Positions 1 to 8,535 of a DNA stretch of 64,000 nucleotides are shown here, in pieces. The notes under the pieces were generated by a model that was not told the DNA's origin, ran no database searches, and worked only from the letters and a program-made list of their open reading frames with translations. The DNA lies in contig JAFWMN010000003.1 of assembly GCA_017513865.1 (NCBI GenBank), forward strand, positions 34,257 through 98,256, given 5' to 3'. Numbering within the stretch: the stretch's first letter is position 1; the number at the start of each line of letters is the position of its first letter. The position numbers and the translations under genes are program-made. This DNA is from Bacilli bacterium (GTDB lineage Bacteria; Bacillota_I; Bacilli_A; RF39; UBA660).

Positions 1-159
1 GATAGAAAAAAAGATGAGAAATATAATGAGGTGAAATATTATTTGAAAGCGGATAATAGTCCTATTATCGGCAGTAAAATAACTAAAATACCTTGTAAAA
101 AACAAAATAGAAGATATGATAAACAGTACAGAAAAATTAATGATAGAAAAAGAAAATAA
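1..159 (+). CDS. C-terminal end of an unrecognised protein (5' truncated)
   Basis: The first reading frame is open from base 1 to a TAA at 157-159 and encodes the last 52 residues of a protein that begins outside the window. The tail is Lys/Arg rich and contains a YYLKADNSPIIGSKI stretch. It is followed directly by a strong hairpin terminator, which supports it as a real gene end. I do not recognise the family. Confidence 0.6.
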   Translation, partial: DRKKDEKYNEVKYYLKADNSPIIGSKITKIPCKKQNRRYDKQYRKINDRKRK

Positions 160-160
160 A

Positions 161-186
161 AAAGCTCTAAAAAAGAGCTTTTTTAC
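161..186. terminator. Hairpin terminator, probably bidirectional
   Basis: AAGCTC and GAGCTT arms around an A-rich loop are followed by six T; on the other strand the stem is also followed by a T run. It closes the gene ending at 159 and may back up termination of rpmB. Confidence 0.8.
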
Positions 187-190
187 ATGA

Positions 191-210
191 AAAAACTAGT
201 AAAACTAGTT
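191..210 (-). terminator. Small hairpin overlapping the rpmB stop
   Basis: AACTAGT-AAA-ACTAGTT is a perfect 7-bp stem whose arm includes the rpmB stop codon; on the minus strand it is followed by a short T run. It is weaker than the neighbouring 161-186 terminator. Confidence 0.4.
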
Positions 211-382
211 ATGCAGCATTAATTTTTTTAATAGTTCTAATTTCACGAGCTGATAATTTATATTTTTTGCCATTAATTGTTATTGTTTGTAAATTAGGTT
301 TAAAAGCATGTTTAGTTGCATTTAACGCGTGTGAACGACGATTGCCAAATAAAGGTTTAGTATCAGTAATTTTCTTTGCCAT
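209..382 (-). CDS. rpmB: 50S ribosomal protein L28
   Basis: Encodes a 57-residue large-subunit protein. The core GNRRSHALNATKHAFKPNLQ matches the conserved L28 signature (NNRSHAMNASKR in B. subtilis). I place the start at the ATG at 382 because an AGGAGG ribosome binding site lies just upstream and the promoter at 415-443 puts the transcript start near 408, downstream of the longer in-frame ATG at 424. Divergent from dnaE. A single-gene unit ending in hairpins. Confidence 0.95.
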   Translation of the reverse strand: MAKKITDTKPLFGNRRSHALNATKHAFKPNLQTITINGKKYKLSAREIRTIKKINAA

Positions 383-414
383 AGTATCCCTCCTTAAAGT
401 TTTCTTGCCATTTA

Positions 415-443
415 ACTTTACCACAAACTTTAAAATAAGTCAA
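415..443 (-). promoter_or_regulatory. rpmB promoter
   Basis: On the minus strand, TTGACT and TAAAGT are separated by exactly 17 bases. The predicted transcript starts about 25 bases before the AGGAGG ribosome binding site of rpmB. Confidence 0.7.
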
Positions 444-520
444 TTTTTTTTAATGTATTTTGTCATAAATATTTTAAAAAAAATCGAAAATATAGTAAAA
501 TACTTATAGAAGGTGATAAT

Positions 521-3373
521 ATGGCTCCACTTAATGTAAAAACTGATGCTTACTTACTACACAGTATGATAACTGTCAAAAAATTAGTCCAAGTAGCTAA
601 AGAAAATGATATTAAAGCTTTAACTATCACTGATAACAACATGTATAATGCTATAGAATTTTATAAAGAATGTAAAAAAAATGATATAAAACCAATAATT
701 GGTTTAGAAATCGAAATTCCAGAAAAAATAGTATTATATGCCAAATCATATGAAGGATATAAAAACTTAATAAAAATAACAACAATTAAAGGTGAAAAGA
801 CCTTAACTATAAATGATTTGTATTCTTTAACCAGGGATTTAATATGTGTTGTTCCATACGAATCCAGGATACATTATAATGATTTAAAAAAAATATATGA
901 AACAATATATGTTTCTTATAAAAATGATGAACAGAAATCTAAAATAAAACTAACAAATAAAATATATATGAATGAAATATTATGCATTAATAAAGAAGAT
1001 GAAAAGTATTTAAAATATTTAAAAGCCATAAAAGAAGGGAAAACTCATTTAGAAGTAGAAGAAATAACAAATGTAAGCTTACTACCTTTAAATAATTTAA
1101 ATAGTGAAATTACTGATTTATGTAATATAGAAATAAAAATGAACCAAGATTTACTTCCCGTATATACAAAAGAAAACTCATATGAATTACTAAAAAGAGA
1201 ATGTATAAAAGGTATGAAAAGACTTTTTGGCTCATCAGCTCCTAAAAAATATGCGATAAGGCTCAAAGAAGAATTACAAATAATTAAACAAATGGGATTT
1301 TGTGATTACTTTTTAATCGTCGCTGATTATATAAAATATGCTAAAGAAAACAGCATTTTAGTAGGACCAGGTAGAGGAAGCGCAGCTGGCTCTTTAACCG
1401 CCTACACACTAAATATAACAACAATAGATCCCTTAAAATACGATTTGTTATTTGAAAGGTTTTTAAATCCCGAAAGAATAACCATGCCTGATATTGATGT
1501 CGATTTTGAAGACACTAAAAGAGAAAAGGTTATAAACTATTGTATTCAAAAATATGGCGCAAAAAAAGTAGCTCTAATAATTACTTTCGGAACCCTTGCT
1601 TCAAAACAGGCAATTAGAGATGTCGCTAGAGTTTTAGAAATTGATGCAAAAAAAACGGATACATTAAGTAAATTTTTAGACTCAAGAAAAAATCTTAAAG
1701 AAAATTATAATAGTGGAGTAAAAAACTTTATTGAAATTAATCCAGAATTAAAAGAAGTATATAAAATTGCTTCAAAATTTGAAGGATTAAAGAGACATAC
1801 TTCTATTCATGCAGCCGGTGTTGTGATGTCAAAATATGATTTAGAGGAAAATTTACCGTTAGATAAAAATAATAATCTTTATGTATCAGAATATGATAAA
1901 GATTATTTAGAAGAATTAGGCCTTTTAAAAATGGATTTCTTATCCATTAAAAACTTAACCTTAATTGCTAATATATTAAAAGAAGTTAAACTAAATTTTG
2001 ATGACATTCCTGAAGATGATAAAGAAGCTTTGAATATATTTAAAAATGTAAACACTGTAGGTATATTTCAATTTGAATCATCAGGAATGATAAATTTCTT
2101 AAAAAAACTAAAGCCAGATACCTTTGATGATGTAATTGCCGCCTTAGCTCTATTTAGACCTGGTCCAATGAAAAATATTGATTCATATATTAGAAGAAAA
2201 CAAGGTAAAGAAAAAATAGATTATTTTCATGAAGATTTAGAAAAAGTACTGAAGCCAACATATGGCATAATAGTTTATCAAGAACAAATTATGCAAATAG
2301 CTAGCATTATGGCTGGATACACTTTTGCCGAAGCAGATTTATTAAGACGAGCAATGAGTAAGAAAAAAGAGGAAATTTTACTTAAAGAAAAAGAGAGATT
2401 TATAAGTGGTTCTATACAGAAGGGATATAATGAAGCTTTAGCAACCAAAGTATATGATTTGATATTTAAATTTGCTGAATATGGTTTCAATAAATCACAC
2501 ACTGTCGCATACGCTATGATATCTTATAGAATGGCTTATTTAAAAGCCCACTATCCTAAAGTGTTTATGAAACATTTACTAACACAAGCTATAAATAGTG
2601 AATCAAAAACCAAAGAGTATATATATGAATGTAAGAAATATGGAATTGAAATTGAAAAGCCTAATATTAATTTAAGTACTGATAATTATCAAATAATAGG
2701 TGATAAAATAGTTTATCCACTAACCAATATCAAAAATATTGGAGTAAGTGCAGTAAAAGAAATACTAGAAGAAAGACAAAAAGGAAAATTTAAAGATATA
2801 TTTGATTTTATAAGTAGATGTTATAAAGGAGCAGTAACAGTTAAAACAATCGAAAGCTTAATATATTCTGGAGCTTTTGATATATTTAAAATAAATAAAA
2901 AAACACTTATAGATAATATAGAATTACTGACAAATTATGGAGAAATTGGCAGTTATCTAGATGATGAACTGTTTAAACCAGAATTAGATACAAAAGAAGA
3001 ATATACAAATCATGAGCTTATGAATTATGAACAAGAAGTATTTGGCTTTTATTTAAGTAACCACCCAATTACTGAATATAAAATAAAAAATAAACACATC
3101 GATATAAAAGATATTCAATTATATTTTGACAAACAAATTGAAACAGTTATTTATGTAGATAAGATAAGAGTAATAAATACTAAAAATAAAGAAACGATGA
3201 TGTTTATTACAGGCAGTGATGAATTATCGCAAATAGATATAGTTTTATTTCCTAAAATATATAATGAAAACAAAAATATAAAAGAAGGAAATATTATAAA
3301 AATAAAAGGAAAAGTTGAAAAAAGATATGACCAATACCAAATAATCGCAAATAATATTATTATCTTAAATTAG
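521..3373 (+). CDS. dnaE: DNA polymerase III alpha subunit (DnaE type)
   Basis: Replicative C-family polymerase of 950 residues, shorter than most DnaE proteins (about 1,050-1,160). The order is an N-terminal PHP domain, palm with GPGRGSAAGS near residue 282 and the catalytic MPDIDVDFED near 323-331 (D324, D326), a third Asp at about D472 in LKMDFL, the FRPGPM segment, tandem helix-hairpin-helix region and a C-terminal OB fold. The PHP domain lacks the usual His-x-His metal motif (NVKTDAYLLHS), so it is probably not a nuclease. The start has an AAGGTG binding site. It stands alone between rpmB and a small exported-protein gene; polC is not in this window. Confidence 0.96.
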   Translation: MAPLNVKTDAYLLHSMITVKKLVQVAKENDIKALTITDNNMYNAIEFYKECKKNDIKPIIGLEIEIPEKIVLYAKSYEGYKNLIKITTIKGEKTLTINDLYSLTRDLICVVPYESRIHYNDLKKIYETIYVSYKNDEQKSKIKLTNKIYMNEILCINKEDEKYLKYLKAIKEGKTHLEVEEITNVSLLPLNNLNSEITDLCNIEIKMNQDLLPVYTKENSYELLKRECIKGMKRLFGSSAPKKYAIRLKEELQIIKQMGFCDYFLIVADYIKYAKENSILVGPGRGSAAGSLTAYTLNITTIDPLKYDLLFERFLNPERITMPDIDVDFEDTKREKVINYCIQKYGAKKVALIITFGTLASKQAIRDVARVLEIDAKKTDTLSKFLDSRKNLKENYNSGVKNFIEINPELKEVYKIASKFEGLKRHTSIHAAGVVMSKYDLEENLPLDKNNNLYVSEYDKDYLEELGLLKMDFLSIKNLTLIANILKEVKLNFDDIPEDDKEALNIFKNVNTVGIFQFESSGMINFLKKLKPDTFDDVIAALALFRPGPMKNIDSYIRRKQGKEKIDYFHEDLEKVLKPTYGIIVYQEQIMQIASIMAGYTFAEADLLRRAMSKKKEEILLKEKERFISGSIQKGYNEALATKVYDLIFKFAEYGFNKSHTVAYAMISYRMAYLKAHYPKVFMKHLLTQAINSESKTKEYIYECKKYGIEIEKPNINLSTDNYQIIGDKIVYPLTNIKNIGVSAVKEILEERQKGKFKDIFDFISRCYKGAVTVKTIESLIYSGAFDIFKINKKTLIDNIELLTNYGEIGSYLDDELFKPELDTKEEYTNHELMNYEQEVFGFYLSNHPITEYKIKNKHIDIKDIQLYFDKQIETVIYVDKIRVINTKNKETMMFITGSDELSQIDIVLFPKIYNENKNIKEGNIIKIKGKVEKRYDQYQIIANNIIILN

Positions 3374-3423
3374 ACTATATTTTTGCCTAAAAATATGGTA
3401 TATTAATAATAGAGGTGTATAGA

Positions 3424-4158
3424 ATGAAAAGGGAAACTAAACAAATGATATTTATTTACTTATTAGTGTTCATAATAATGGTATTATTAATATTTTTAAC
3501 TAAAATAATTTTAGATAACAATCAAAAACCAGAAGAAATTCCAGTAGAAACTGAAATTGAAGAAGTCAATATTAATCCGTATCCTACAGTAAATAAAGAA
3601 TGTACTTTTAGTGTAACATATAACCAGTATAATGCCTTAACCGCAGCAGGCTGCAAAGGAGGATATACAAGATATAATTTAACAGATGTTACGGTTAATA
3701 ACGAGGCTGTAAACGTATCTATAATTTATTCTGATTTAGAAAATAGTACTAAAAAAATAAATGAGGGATTATTCATAAATGACAAGAAAATGACATCAAT
3801 TGTCGACAGTGTCGCGAAAATAAAATTTGGCATATTTGATAACAAATTATTTGTACTAGATACCAATAACAAAGAGTCTAATGCTTATGCCTTTGACCCA
3901 AGTGGCAAAAAGATTTACGATTTGAAACAAGTATTAAATACACATAAGATAAAAGATTTATCAACAGGAGACACCAATATTAATGTATCAGTTTTAAATC
4001 CAAACACATTTAAATTTACTGAAGGCGTAATTGAATTTGATTCTATTTCAAATAATTGTCAAAATGGCGAAGCATCAAAAGGATCTCATTATAAAATAAC
4101 TTACAGTAATGATAAATTTGAACTTCCAGAATTCATTAATTTAATAAACTGTGGATAA
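3424..4158 (+). CDS. Single-pass membrane protein of unknown function
   Basis: A 244-residue protein with a basic N terminus, one hydrophobic segment at about residues 9-28 and a polar domain expected outside the cell, with Cys pairs (KECTFS, AAGCKGG, NNCQNG, LINCG) that could form disulfides. I start at ATG 3424 behind AGAGGTG, rather than the GTG three codons earlier. It follows dnaE by 50 bases but is probably independent in function. I do not recognise the family. Confidence 0.75.
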   Translation: MKRETKQMIFIYLLVFIIMVLLIFLTKIILDNNQKPEEIPVETEIEEVNINPYPTVNKECTFSVTYNQYNALTAAGCKGGYTRYNLTDVTVNNEAVNVSIIYSDLENSTKKINEGLFINDKKMTSIVDSVAKIKFGIFDNKLFVLDTNNKESNAYAFDPSGKKIYDLKQVLNTHKIKDLSTGDTNINVSVLNPNTFKFTEGVIEFDSISNNCQNGEASKGSHYKITYSNDKFELPEFINLINCG

Positions 4159-4159
4159 A

Positions 4160-4186
4160 AGAACGCTATATAGCGCTCTTTTTTTA
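4160..4186 (+). terminator. Hairpin terminator after the 3424 gene
   Basis: AGAACGCTA pairs with TAGCGCTCT with one A/C mismatch, followed by seven T. Confidence 0.75.
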
Positions 4187-4261
4187 TAAGTGTAAAGTAA
4201 AATAAATTTATTTATTTTTAAGAATAAAAATAGTATAATGATTATAGAATGGGGAAGTAGT

Positions 4262-4837
4262 ATGAAAATATTAATTATTATAATATTACCAGTAATATAC
4301 ACCTATAGAACCCGAAAAGCTTTAAAAAAAAGACAAAAGCAAGTTAATGAAGAATGGGACAAAGTTGATAGTATTTTAAAAACAAGAAACGATATAATTC
4401 CAGAATTAGTTAAAGTAACTGAAAAATACTTAAACGAAGAAACAATAAATAATATAAATAACACAAGAAAAGATTTGTTGATATCAAAAACTAGAGGAGA
4501 AAAAATTATTAATTCAAATAAACTAACAAGCGAGTTAGGGTATTTGTTTTCCATTACTGAGGATTACATACCTCTAAAAGAAAATAGCGAATTTCTTGAC
4601 ATTCAAAGTAAACTTCATGACACTGAAGATCAACTATTAAAAACAAAGAAAAAATATAATAGTAATGTAATCAACTATAAAAAGAAAGTAAAAAGATTTC
4701 CATCAAACATCGTCGCATATATATTTAAATTTAAACCAACTGTTATATTTGAAGATGCACCCAAAAAAGAAATAAAAAATATGGCGAGTAATGCTGAAAT
4801 AGAAAAAGTAGAAGTATTAGAATTTAAACAATTTTAA
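4262..4837 (+). CDS. lemA: LemA family protein
   Basis: 191 residues: one N-terminal membrane segment, then the helical LemA domain with the family signatures NEEWDKVDSILKTRNDIIPELV and the later RFPSNIVAYIFKFKPTVIFE. LemA proteins are membrane anchored with a helical domain; their role is unclear. The start at 4262 has GGGGAAG upstream. An upstream in-frame ATG at 4238 lies inside the TATAAT promoter element (4234-4239) and is rejected. Monocistronic. Confidence 0.88.
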   Translation: MKILIIIILPVIYTYRTRKALKKRQKQVNEEWDKVDSILKTRNDIIPELVKVTEKYLNEETINNINNTRKDLLISKTRGEKIINSNKLTSELGYLFSITEDYIPLKENSEFLDIQSKLHDTEDQLLKTKKKYNSNVINYKKKVKRFPSNIVAYIFKFKPTVIFEDAPKKEIKNMASNAEIEKVEVLEFKQF

Positions 4838-4845
4838 TACTTTTC

Positions 4846-4874
4846 TTGTTTTAAAAACAAATGTTTGCTATAAT
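4846..4874 (+). promoter_or_regulatory. recX promoter
   Basis: TTGTTT at 4846-4851, a 17-base spacer, then TATAAT at 4869-4874 preceded by TGC (extended -10). It shows that recX starts at 4891 and not at the upstream ATG at 4861. Confidence 0.85.
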
Positions 4875-4890
4875 TGGTATAGGTGATAAA

Positions 4891-5664
4891 ATGAAAATTG
4901 AAAAAATAAAAAAAGTCGGTTCAAAATATAAAATAATATTAGATAGTGATGAAGTAATAACCACTTATGAAGAAGTAATATTAAAAAACGGATTATTATA
5001 TAATCGAAATATAAATGAAAAAGAAAGAGAAAAAATATTAAATGATACTGCCTACTATATTAGCTATCACAAAGCTTTAAATATGATTAGTAGAAGGTTA
5101 AGAAGTGAATATGAAATAAGAAAAGAATTAAGAAAAAATGATCTATCAAATAAAGAAATAGATAGAATAATTAACGACCTAAAAAAAATAAAATTAATAA
5201 ATGATAAAGAGTATGCAAAAGCCTATACGAATGATAAAATAAACTTATCACACGATGGACCATATAAAATAAGAAAAAACTTAGAAGAACACAAAATAGA
5301 TGAAAAATATATTGAAGAAGCAATATCAAATATAAATAACGAAATATTATATGAACATATCGACAAAATAATAAATAAAAAAATAAAGAATAATACTAAA
5401 TATCCGGCATATATGTTAAAACAAAAAATGGTAAATTATCTTGTTAATCTAGGATATGATAAGACAATGATATTTAATCGACTAGAAAATATCAAAATTG
5501 AAAATAAAAACTTAGAAAAAGAGATGGAAAAAGTATTAAATCAATTAAAAACAAAATATAAAGAGGAAGAATTAATATATAAGTTGAAAAGCAAATTATA
5601 TACCAAAGGTTTTTCAAAAGAAGAAATAGAAAATTTTATAAATAAAAATAGCTCATTAATTTGA
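4891..5664 (+). CDS. recX: Regulatory protein RecX
   Basis: 257 residues, the usual RecX length in Bacilli. It contains the helical repeats typical of RecX: YHKALNMISRRLRSEYEIRKELRK, then the NDKEYAKAYTNDKINLSHDGPYKIRKNLEEHKI segment, and two further repeats at the C terminus. RecX binds RecA filaments and inhibits recombinase activity. The ATG at 4891 has AGGTGAT upstream. The stop lies inside a hairpin shared with prsA, coming from the opposite strand; the two coding ends overlap by 9 bases. Confidence 0.9.
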   Translation: MKIEKIKKVGSKYKIILDSDEVITTYEEVILKNGLLYNRNINEKEREKILNDTAYYISYHKALNMISRRLRSEYEIRKELRKNDLSNKEIDRIINDLKKIKLINDKEYAKAYTNDKINLSHDGPYKIRKNLEEHKIDEKYIEEAISNINNEILYEHIDKIINKKIKNNTKYPAYMLKQKMVNYLVNLGYDKTMIFNRLENIKIENKNLEKEMEKVLNQLKTKYKEEELIYKLKSKLYTKGFSKEEIENFINKNSSLI

Positions 5665-5672
5665 GCTATTTT
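5647..5672. terminator. Bidirectional terminator shared by recX and prsA
   Basis: AATAGCTCA and TGAGCTATT form a perfect 9-bp stem around TTAATT, with A/T tracts on both sides. The recX TGA is in the right arm and the prsA TAA is in the loop. Confidence 0.85.
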
Positions 5673-6654
5673 CAGTTGTAGATTCTTCTTTACTTGCCCC
5701 AAGAGCTGATTTAATCGAATTATTATAAGATTTTTTAAGACCAGAATCAGCAATTTTTAAATTATATTTCTTACGAAGAGCAACTAATGCTTTGGTTTGT
5801 AAAGTTGAATCATTGTTTATTCTTTGTTCAACAATTTTATCAATAATATCGTCTTTGACTTTTTTAAGTTTTGGTTTTTCTTTTTGGCTTATACGATAAA
5901 TAATATGATAGCCGTATTCAGATTTAACTGGTTCTTTACTATATTCACCGTCTTTTAATTTATTAACACCTTTCCAGAACTCATCAACAACTGCTCCATA
6001 AGTAACAGTTAATTTTCCACCATTTTTTGCAGTTCCTTCATCATCAGAATATTTTTTAGCAAGTTTATCAAACTTTTCCCCTTTATCAAGGTTTTTAATA
6101 ATATCTTCAGCTTCTTTTTTGGCTTTTTTCTCAGCTTCGTTTTTTTCTTCATCCGTCATATCATCTTTCGTGTTTGGACTTATTAGAATATGTTTAGCTT
6201 CGATATCACCAAAGATTTTTTCTTTATAATATTCGTTAATATCGTCTTCAGTAACTTGTTTTTTAACATATTTTTCGGTAACAGCTTTTTTCTTATAATC
6301 TAAAATTAAAACCTTTTTAAAATCTTCCTCACTCTTATAACCTGCATTAGCTAAAGCTGAACTAAAGTCCATTCCATAACTAGCATAAGAATCTTTATAA
6401 GATTTTAATTGAGATTCAGCCGAAGATTTTGCATCCTCATCTGTTTTAATTTCTTTATTAACAATAAATTCATCAACCATGTTTGTTAAAACAGTCGCGC
6501 CGCCTTGTTTTTTAAGTTCATCATACAAAGACTCAGCTGAAATTTTTTTACCATCCATTTTTGCTACTAACTTCTCCCCATTTTTTAAAGTAGCAGTAGA
6601 GCAGCCTGTAAGAAGTAAAATAGCTGCCAAACTAATTAATAATTTTTTATGCAA
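5656..6654 (-). CDS. prsA: Foldase lipoprotein PrsA (peptidyl-prolyl isomerase)
   Basis: A lipoprotein of 332 residues that would help exported proteins fold outside the membrane. The signal peptide ends in the lipobox LLTGC at about residues 14-18, followed by a SurA-like helical region and a parvulin (PpiC) domain from AKHILISP to GYHIIYR, with the expected YGAVVDEFWKGV and SEYGYHII motifs. The start is a TTG at 6654 with AAAGGAAG upstream; the in-frame ATG at 6696 precedes the predicted transcript start. The C-terminal tail is Ser/Glu rich. Confidence 0.93.
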   Translation of the reverse strand: MHKKLLISLAAILLLTGCSTATLKNGEKLVAKMDGKKISAESLYDELKKQGGATVLTNMVDEFIVNKEIKTDEDAKSSAESQLKSYKDSYASYGMDFSSALANAGYKSEEDFKKVLILDYKKKAVTEKYVKKQVTEDDINEYYKEKIFGDIEAKHILISPNTKDDMTDEEKNEAEKKAKKEAEDIIKNLDKGEKFDKLAKKYSDDEGTAKNGGKLTVTYGAVVDEFWKGVNKLKDGEYSKEPVKSEYGYHIIYRISQKEKPKLKKVKDDIIDKIVEQRINNDSTLQTKALVALRKKYNLKIADSGLKKSYNNSIKSALGASKEESTTENSSN

Positions 6655-6700
6655 TTTAATTCGCTTCCTTTCATATGTATGCCACATTTCATACATATAA

Positions 6701-6729
6701 ATAATAACAAATTTTCAGATAAAAAACAA
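6701..6729 (-). promoter_or_regulatory. prsA promoter
   Basis: On the minus strand TTGTTT, a 17-base spacer and TATTAT preceded by TGT. The predicted start of transcription is near 6694. Confidence 0.75.
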
Positions 6730-6820
6730 TATTTTAAGCCCAATTTCCACAATAGTAATCACCAAATTAGAAAAAAACCATAAAATAATGTGAAAAGATA
6801 AAAAAGGAGGATGATTTATT

Positions 6821-6901
6821 ATGTGTAATACAAATAACGGTGCTGCTATTGTATTAGTATTATTTATTCTTTTAATAATCATACTTGGAGCTTGGATTTA
6901 A
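6821..6901 (+). CDS. Tiny membrane protein, YjcZ-like
   Basis: A 26-residue gene behind a strong AAGGAGG site. MCNTNNGAA is followed by a single hydrophobic helix IVLVLFILLIIILGAW, closely resembling the tiny transmembrane YjcZ/YnzA-type sporulation-associated proteins of Bacillus (family core FALIVVLFILLIIVG). Function unknown. It is the first of a tandem pair, 17 bases before the next. Confidence 0.7.
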   Translation: MCNTNNGAAIVLVLFILLIIILGAWI

Positions 6902-6918
6902 GCTAGAAAGGAGTATTC

Positions 6919-7023
6919 ATGAATAATTGTGAAAAACCGGGTAACAAAGGTAATGGGTATTTAATAATTTTAGTATTATATATCTTGCTTGCTATTTTAC
7001 TAGGTTCTAGCCTATATTATTAA
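6919..7023 (+). CDS. Tiny membrane protein, second of a tandem pair
   Basis: 34 residues behind AAAGGAG. A short polar head with one Cys, Pro and Gly is followed by a single hydrophobic helix YLIILVLYILLAILLGSSLYY. It resembles its upstream neighbour in layout, so the two may be a duplicated pair. It is closed by a strong terminator at 7026. Confidence 0.68.
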   Translation: MNNCEKPGNKGNGYLIILVLYILLAILLGSSLYY

Positions 7024-7025
7024 TT

Positions 7026-7053
7026 AGTAGTATGCCGTGCGTACTACTTTTTA
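7026..7053 (+). terminator. Terminator of the tiny-protein pair
   Basis: AGTAGTATGC and GCGTACTACT form a 10-bp stem (one G-T wobble) around CGT, followed by five T. Confidence 0.88.
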
Positions 7054-7112
7054 TATAAAAAATGCCATTTTTTTCTCAAGTGTAAAGTGACATAAAAAAA
7101 CAATAAAAACTA

Positions 7113-7141
7113 TTTACAAATAAAAAATGAAATAGTAGAAT
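7113..7141 (+). promoter_or_regulatory. mra (division/cell wall) operon promoter
   Basis: TTTACA at 7113-7118, a 17-base spacer, TAGAAT at 7136-7141. Transcription would start near 7148, inside the MraZ box array. Confidence 0.8.
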
Positions 7142-7176
7142 AGTGGTATACAGTGAAAATCTGTGGGGGAAAGTGG
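7142..7176 (+). promoter_or_regulatory. MraZ operator: four boxes at 10-base period
   Basis: AGTGG (7142), AGTGA (7152), TGTGG (7162) and AGTGG (7172) repeat at exactly 10-base steps, covering the predicted transcription start and leader. MraZ is known to bind short direct repeats with about 10-bp period upstream of its own gene, so autoregulation of the whole operon is the natural reading. Confidence 0.8.
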
Positions 7177-7184
7177 GTGATTAT

Positions 7185-7607
7185 ATGTTCATGGGAGAAT
7201 ATCATCAAAAGATAGACGAAAAAGGACGTTTAATCATTCCGGCTAAAGTAAGATATGAACTTGGAGAAGATTTCATTGTAACGCGAGGCTTAGATGGCTG
7301 TTTATTTATATATCCAAAAACTACTTGGGATAAAATTATAAACAAATATAGTGAACTACCAAATATTAAAGATGCGAGAAATTTTATGAGATTTTTCCTA
7401 TCAGGGGCGATGACTTGCGAACTTGATAAGCAAGGAAGGATAAATATATCTGCTCCACTTATTAGTTATGCAGATTTAAATAAAGACTGTGTTGTCATCG
7501 GCGTGGGGGAAAGATTAGAAATTTGGAGTTTAGATAGATGGAATAAATTCACTAAAGAAAATGAAGACAGTTTTTCAAAGCTTGCTGATAACTTATTTTC
7601 GCAATAG
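7185..7607 (+). CDS. mraZ: Transcriptional regulator MraZ
   Basis: 140 residues with two SpoVT/AbrB-like MraZ repeats: FMGEYHQKIDEKGRLIIPAKVR and later GAMTCELDKQGRINISAPL. MraZ controls the division and cell wall cluster that it heads. I start at ATG 7185 after GTGGGTGATT, matching the usual N terminus MFMGEY; the open frame extends upstream but that part overlaps the MraZ boxes and the promoter. rsmH follows 11 bases downstream. Confidence 0.96.
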   Translation: MFMGEYHQKIDEKGRLIIPAKVRYELGEDFIVTRGLDGCLFIYPKTTWDKIINKYSELPNIKDARNFMRFFLSGAMTCELDKQGRINISAPLISYADLNKDCVVIGVGERLEIWSLDRWNKFTKENEDSFSKLADNLFSQ

Positions 7608-7618
7608 GGGGATTTTAA

Positions 7619-8521
7619 ATGCATACAAGTGTCATGCTTGAAGAAAGTATAAACTATTTAAATTTAAATGACAAAAGCACGGTTATAGATTGTACTTTAG
7701 GATATGCAGGCCATAGTAGTGCAATTTTAAAAAAAATACCTCATGGTTTTTTGTACGCTTTTGATCAAGATAATGAAGCAATAAAAGAAGCCGAAAAAAA
7801 ACTAAATAAAATAAGTAATAATTATAAAATAATTAATAAGAACTTTATTCATCTAAAAGATGAAATAAAAGAAGAGGTCGATGGAATAATTTTCGATTTA
7901 GGGGTTTCTTCACCACAATTAGATGAAGACTACAGGGGATTTAGCTACCATAAAGAAGCCAAATTAGACATGAGAATGAATCAAAACCAAGATTTAGATG
8001 CTTATAAAGTAGTAAATGAATATCCATTAGAAAAACTAATTCATATTTTTAAAGAATATGGGGAAGAAAAGTATTCTACTTCTATAGCGCAAGCAATTAT
8101 TAAAAAAAGAAAAGAAAAACCTATAGAAACAACTACTGAACTTGCTGAAATAATAAAGGAAAATGTTCCTGAAAAATACCGCAGGAAATCGCATCCTGCT
8201 AGAAAAATATTTCAAGCTATTAGAATTGAAGTTAATGATGAATTAAATGTTTTTTCATCCGCTTTAAAAGATTCTTTAACTATGCTTAAAAAAGGTGGAA
8301 GAATAAGTGTCATTACCTTTCATTCACTAGAAGATAAAATATGTAAAAAAATATTTAATGAAGTAAGCAATATTCCCAAAGAATTAAGAGGTTTACCAGT
8401 AATTCCTGATGAATATAAACCAAAATATAAAGTTTTGGCTAATATTTCACCAAGTAAAAAGGAGATAGAAAATAACCCACGCTCTAGAAGTGCAAGACTT
8501 AGAGTAATTGAGAAATTATAG
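7619..8521 (+). CDS. rsmH: 16S rRNA m4C1402 methyltransferase RsmH (MraW)
   Basis: 300 residues, usual length. It has the N-terminal HTSVMLEESINYL and the SAM-binding VIDCTLGYAGHSSAIL, the GIIFDLGVSSPQLD motif, the AKLDMRMN segment and the C-terminal ISVITFHSLEDKICK. It N4-methylates C1402 of 16S rRNA. Preceded by AGGGGGAT. Second gene of the mra cluster; ftsL follows by 14 bases. Confidence 0.97.
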   Translation: MHTSVMLEESINYLNLNDKSTVIDCTLGYAGHSSAILKKIPHGFLYAFDQDNEAIKEAEKKLNKISNNYKIINKNFIHLKDEIKEEVDGIIFDLGVSSPQLDEDYRGFSYHKEAKLDMRMNQNQDLDAYKVVNEYPLEKLIHIFKEYGEEKYSTSIAQAIIKKRKEKPIETTTELAEIIKENVPEKYRRKSHPARKIFQAIRIEVNDELNVFSSALKDSLTMLKKGGRISVITFHSLEDKICKKIFNEVSNIPKELRGLPVIPDEYKPKYKVLANISPSKKEIENNPRSRSARLRVIEKL

Positions 8522-8535
8522 AAAGGATGGTTTTT

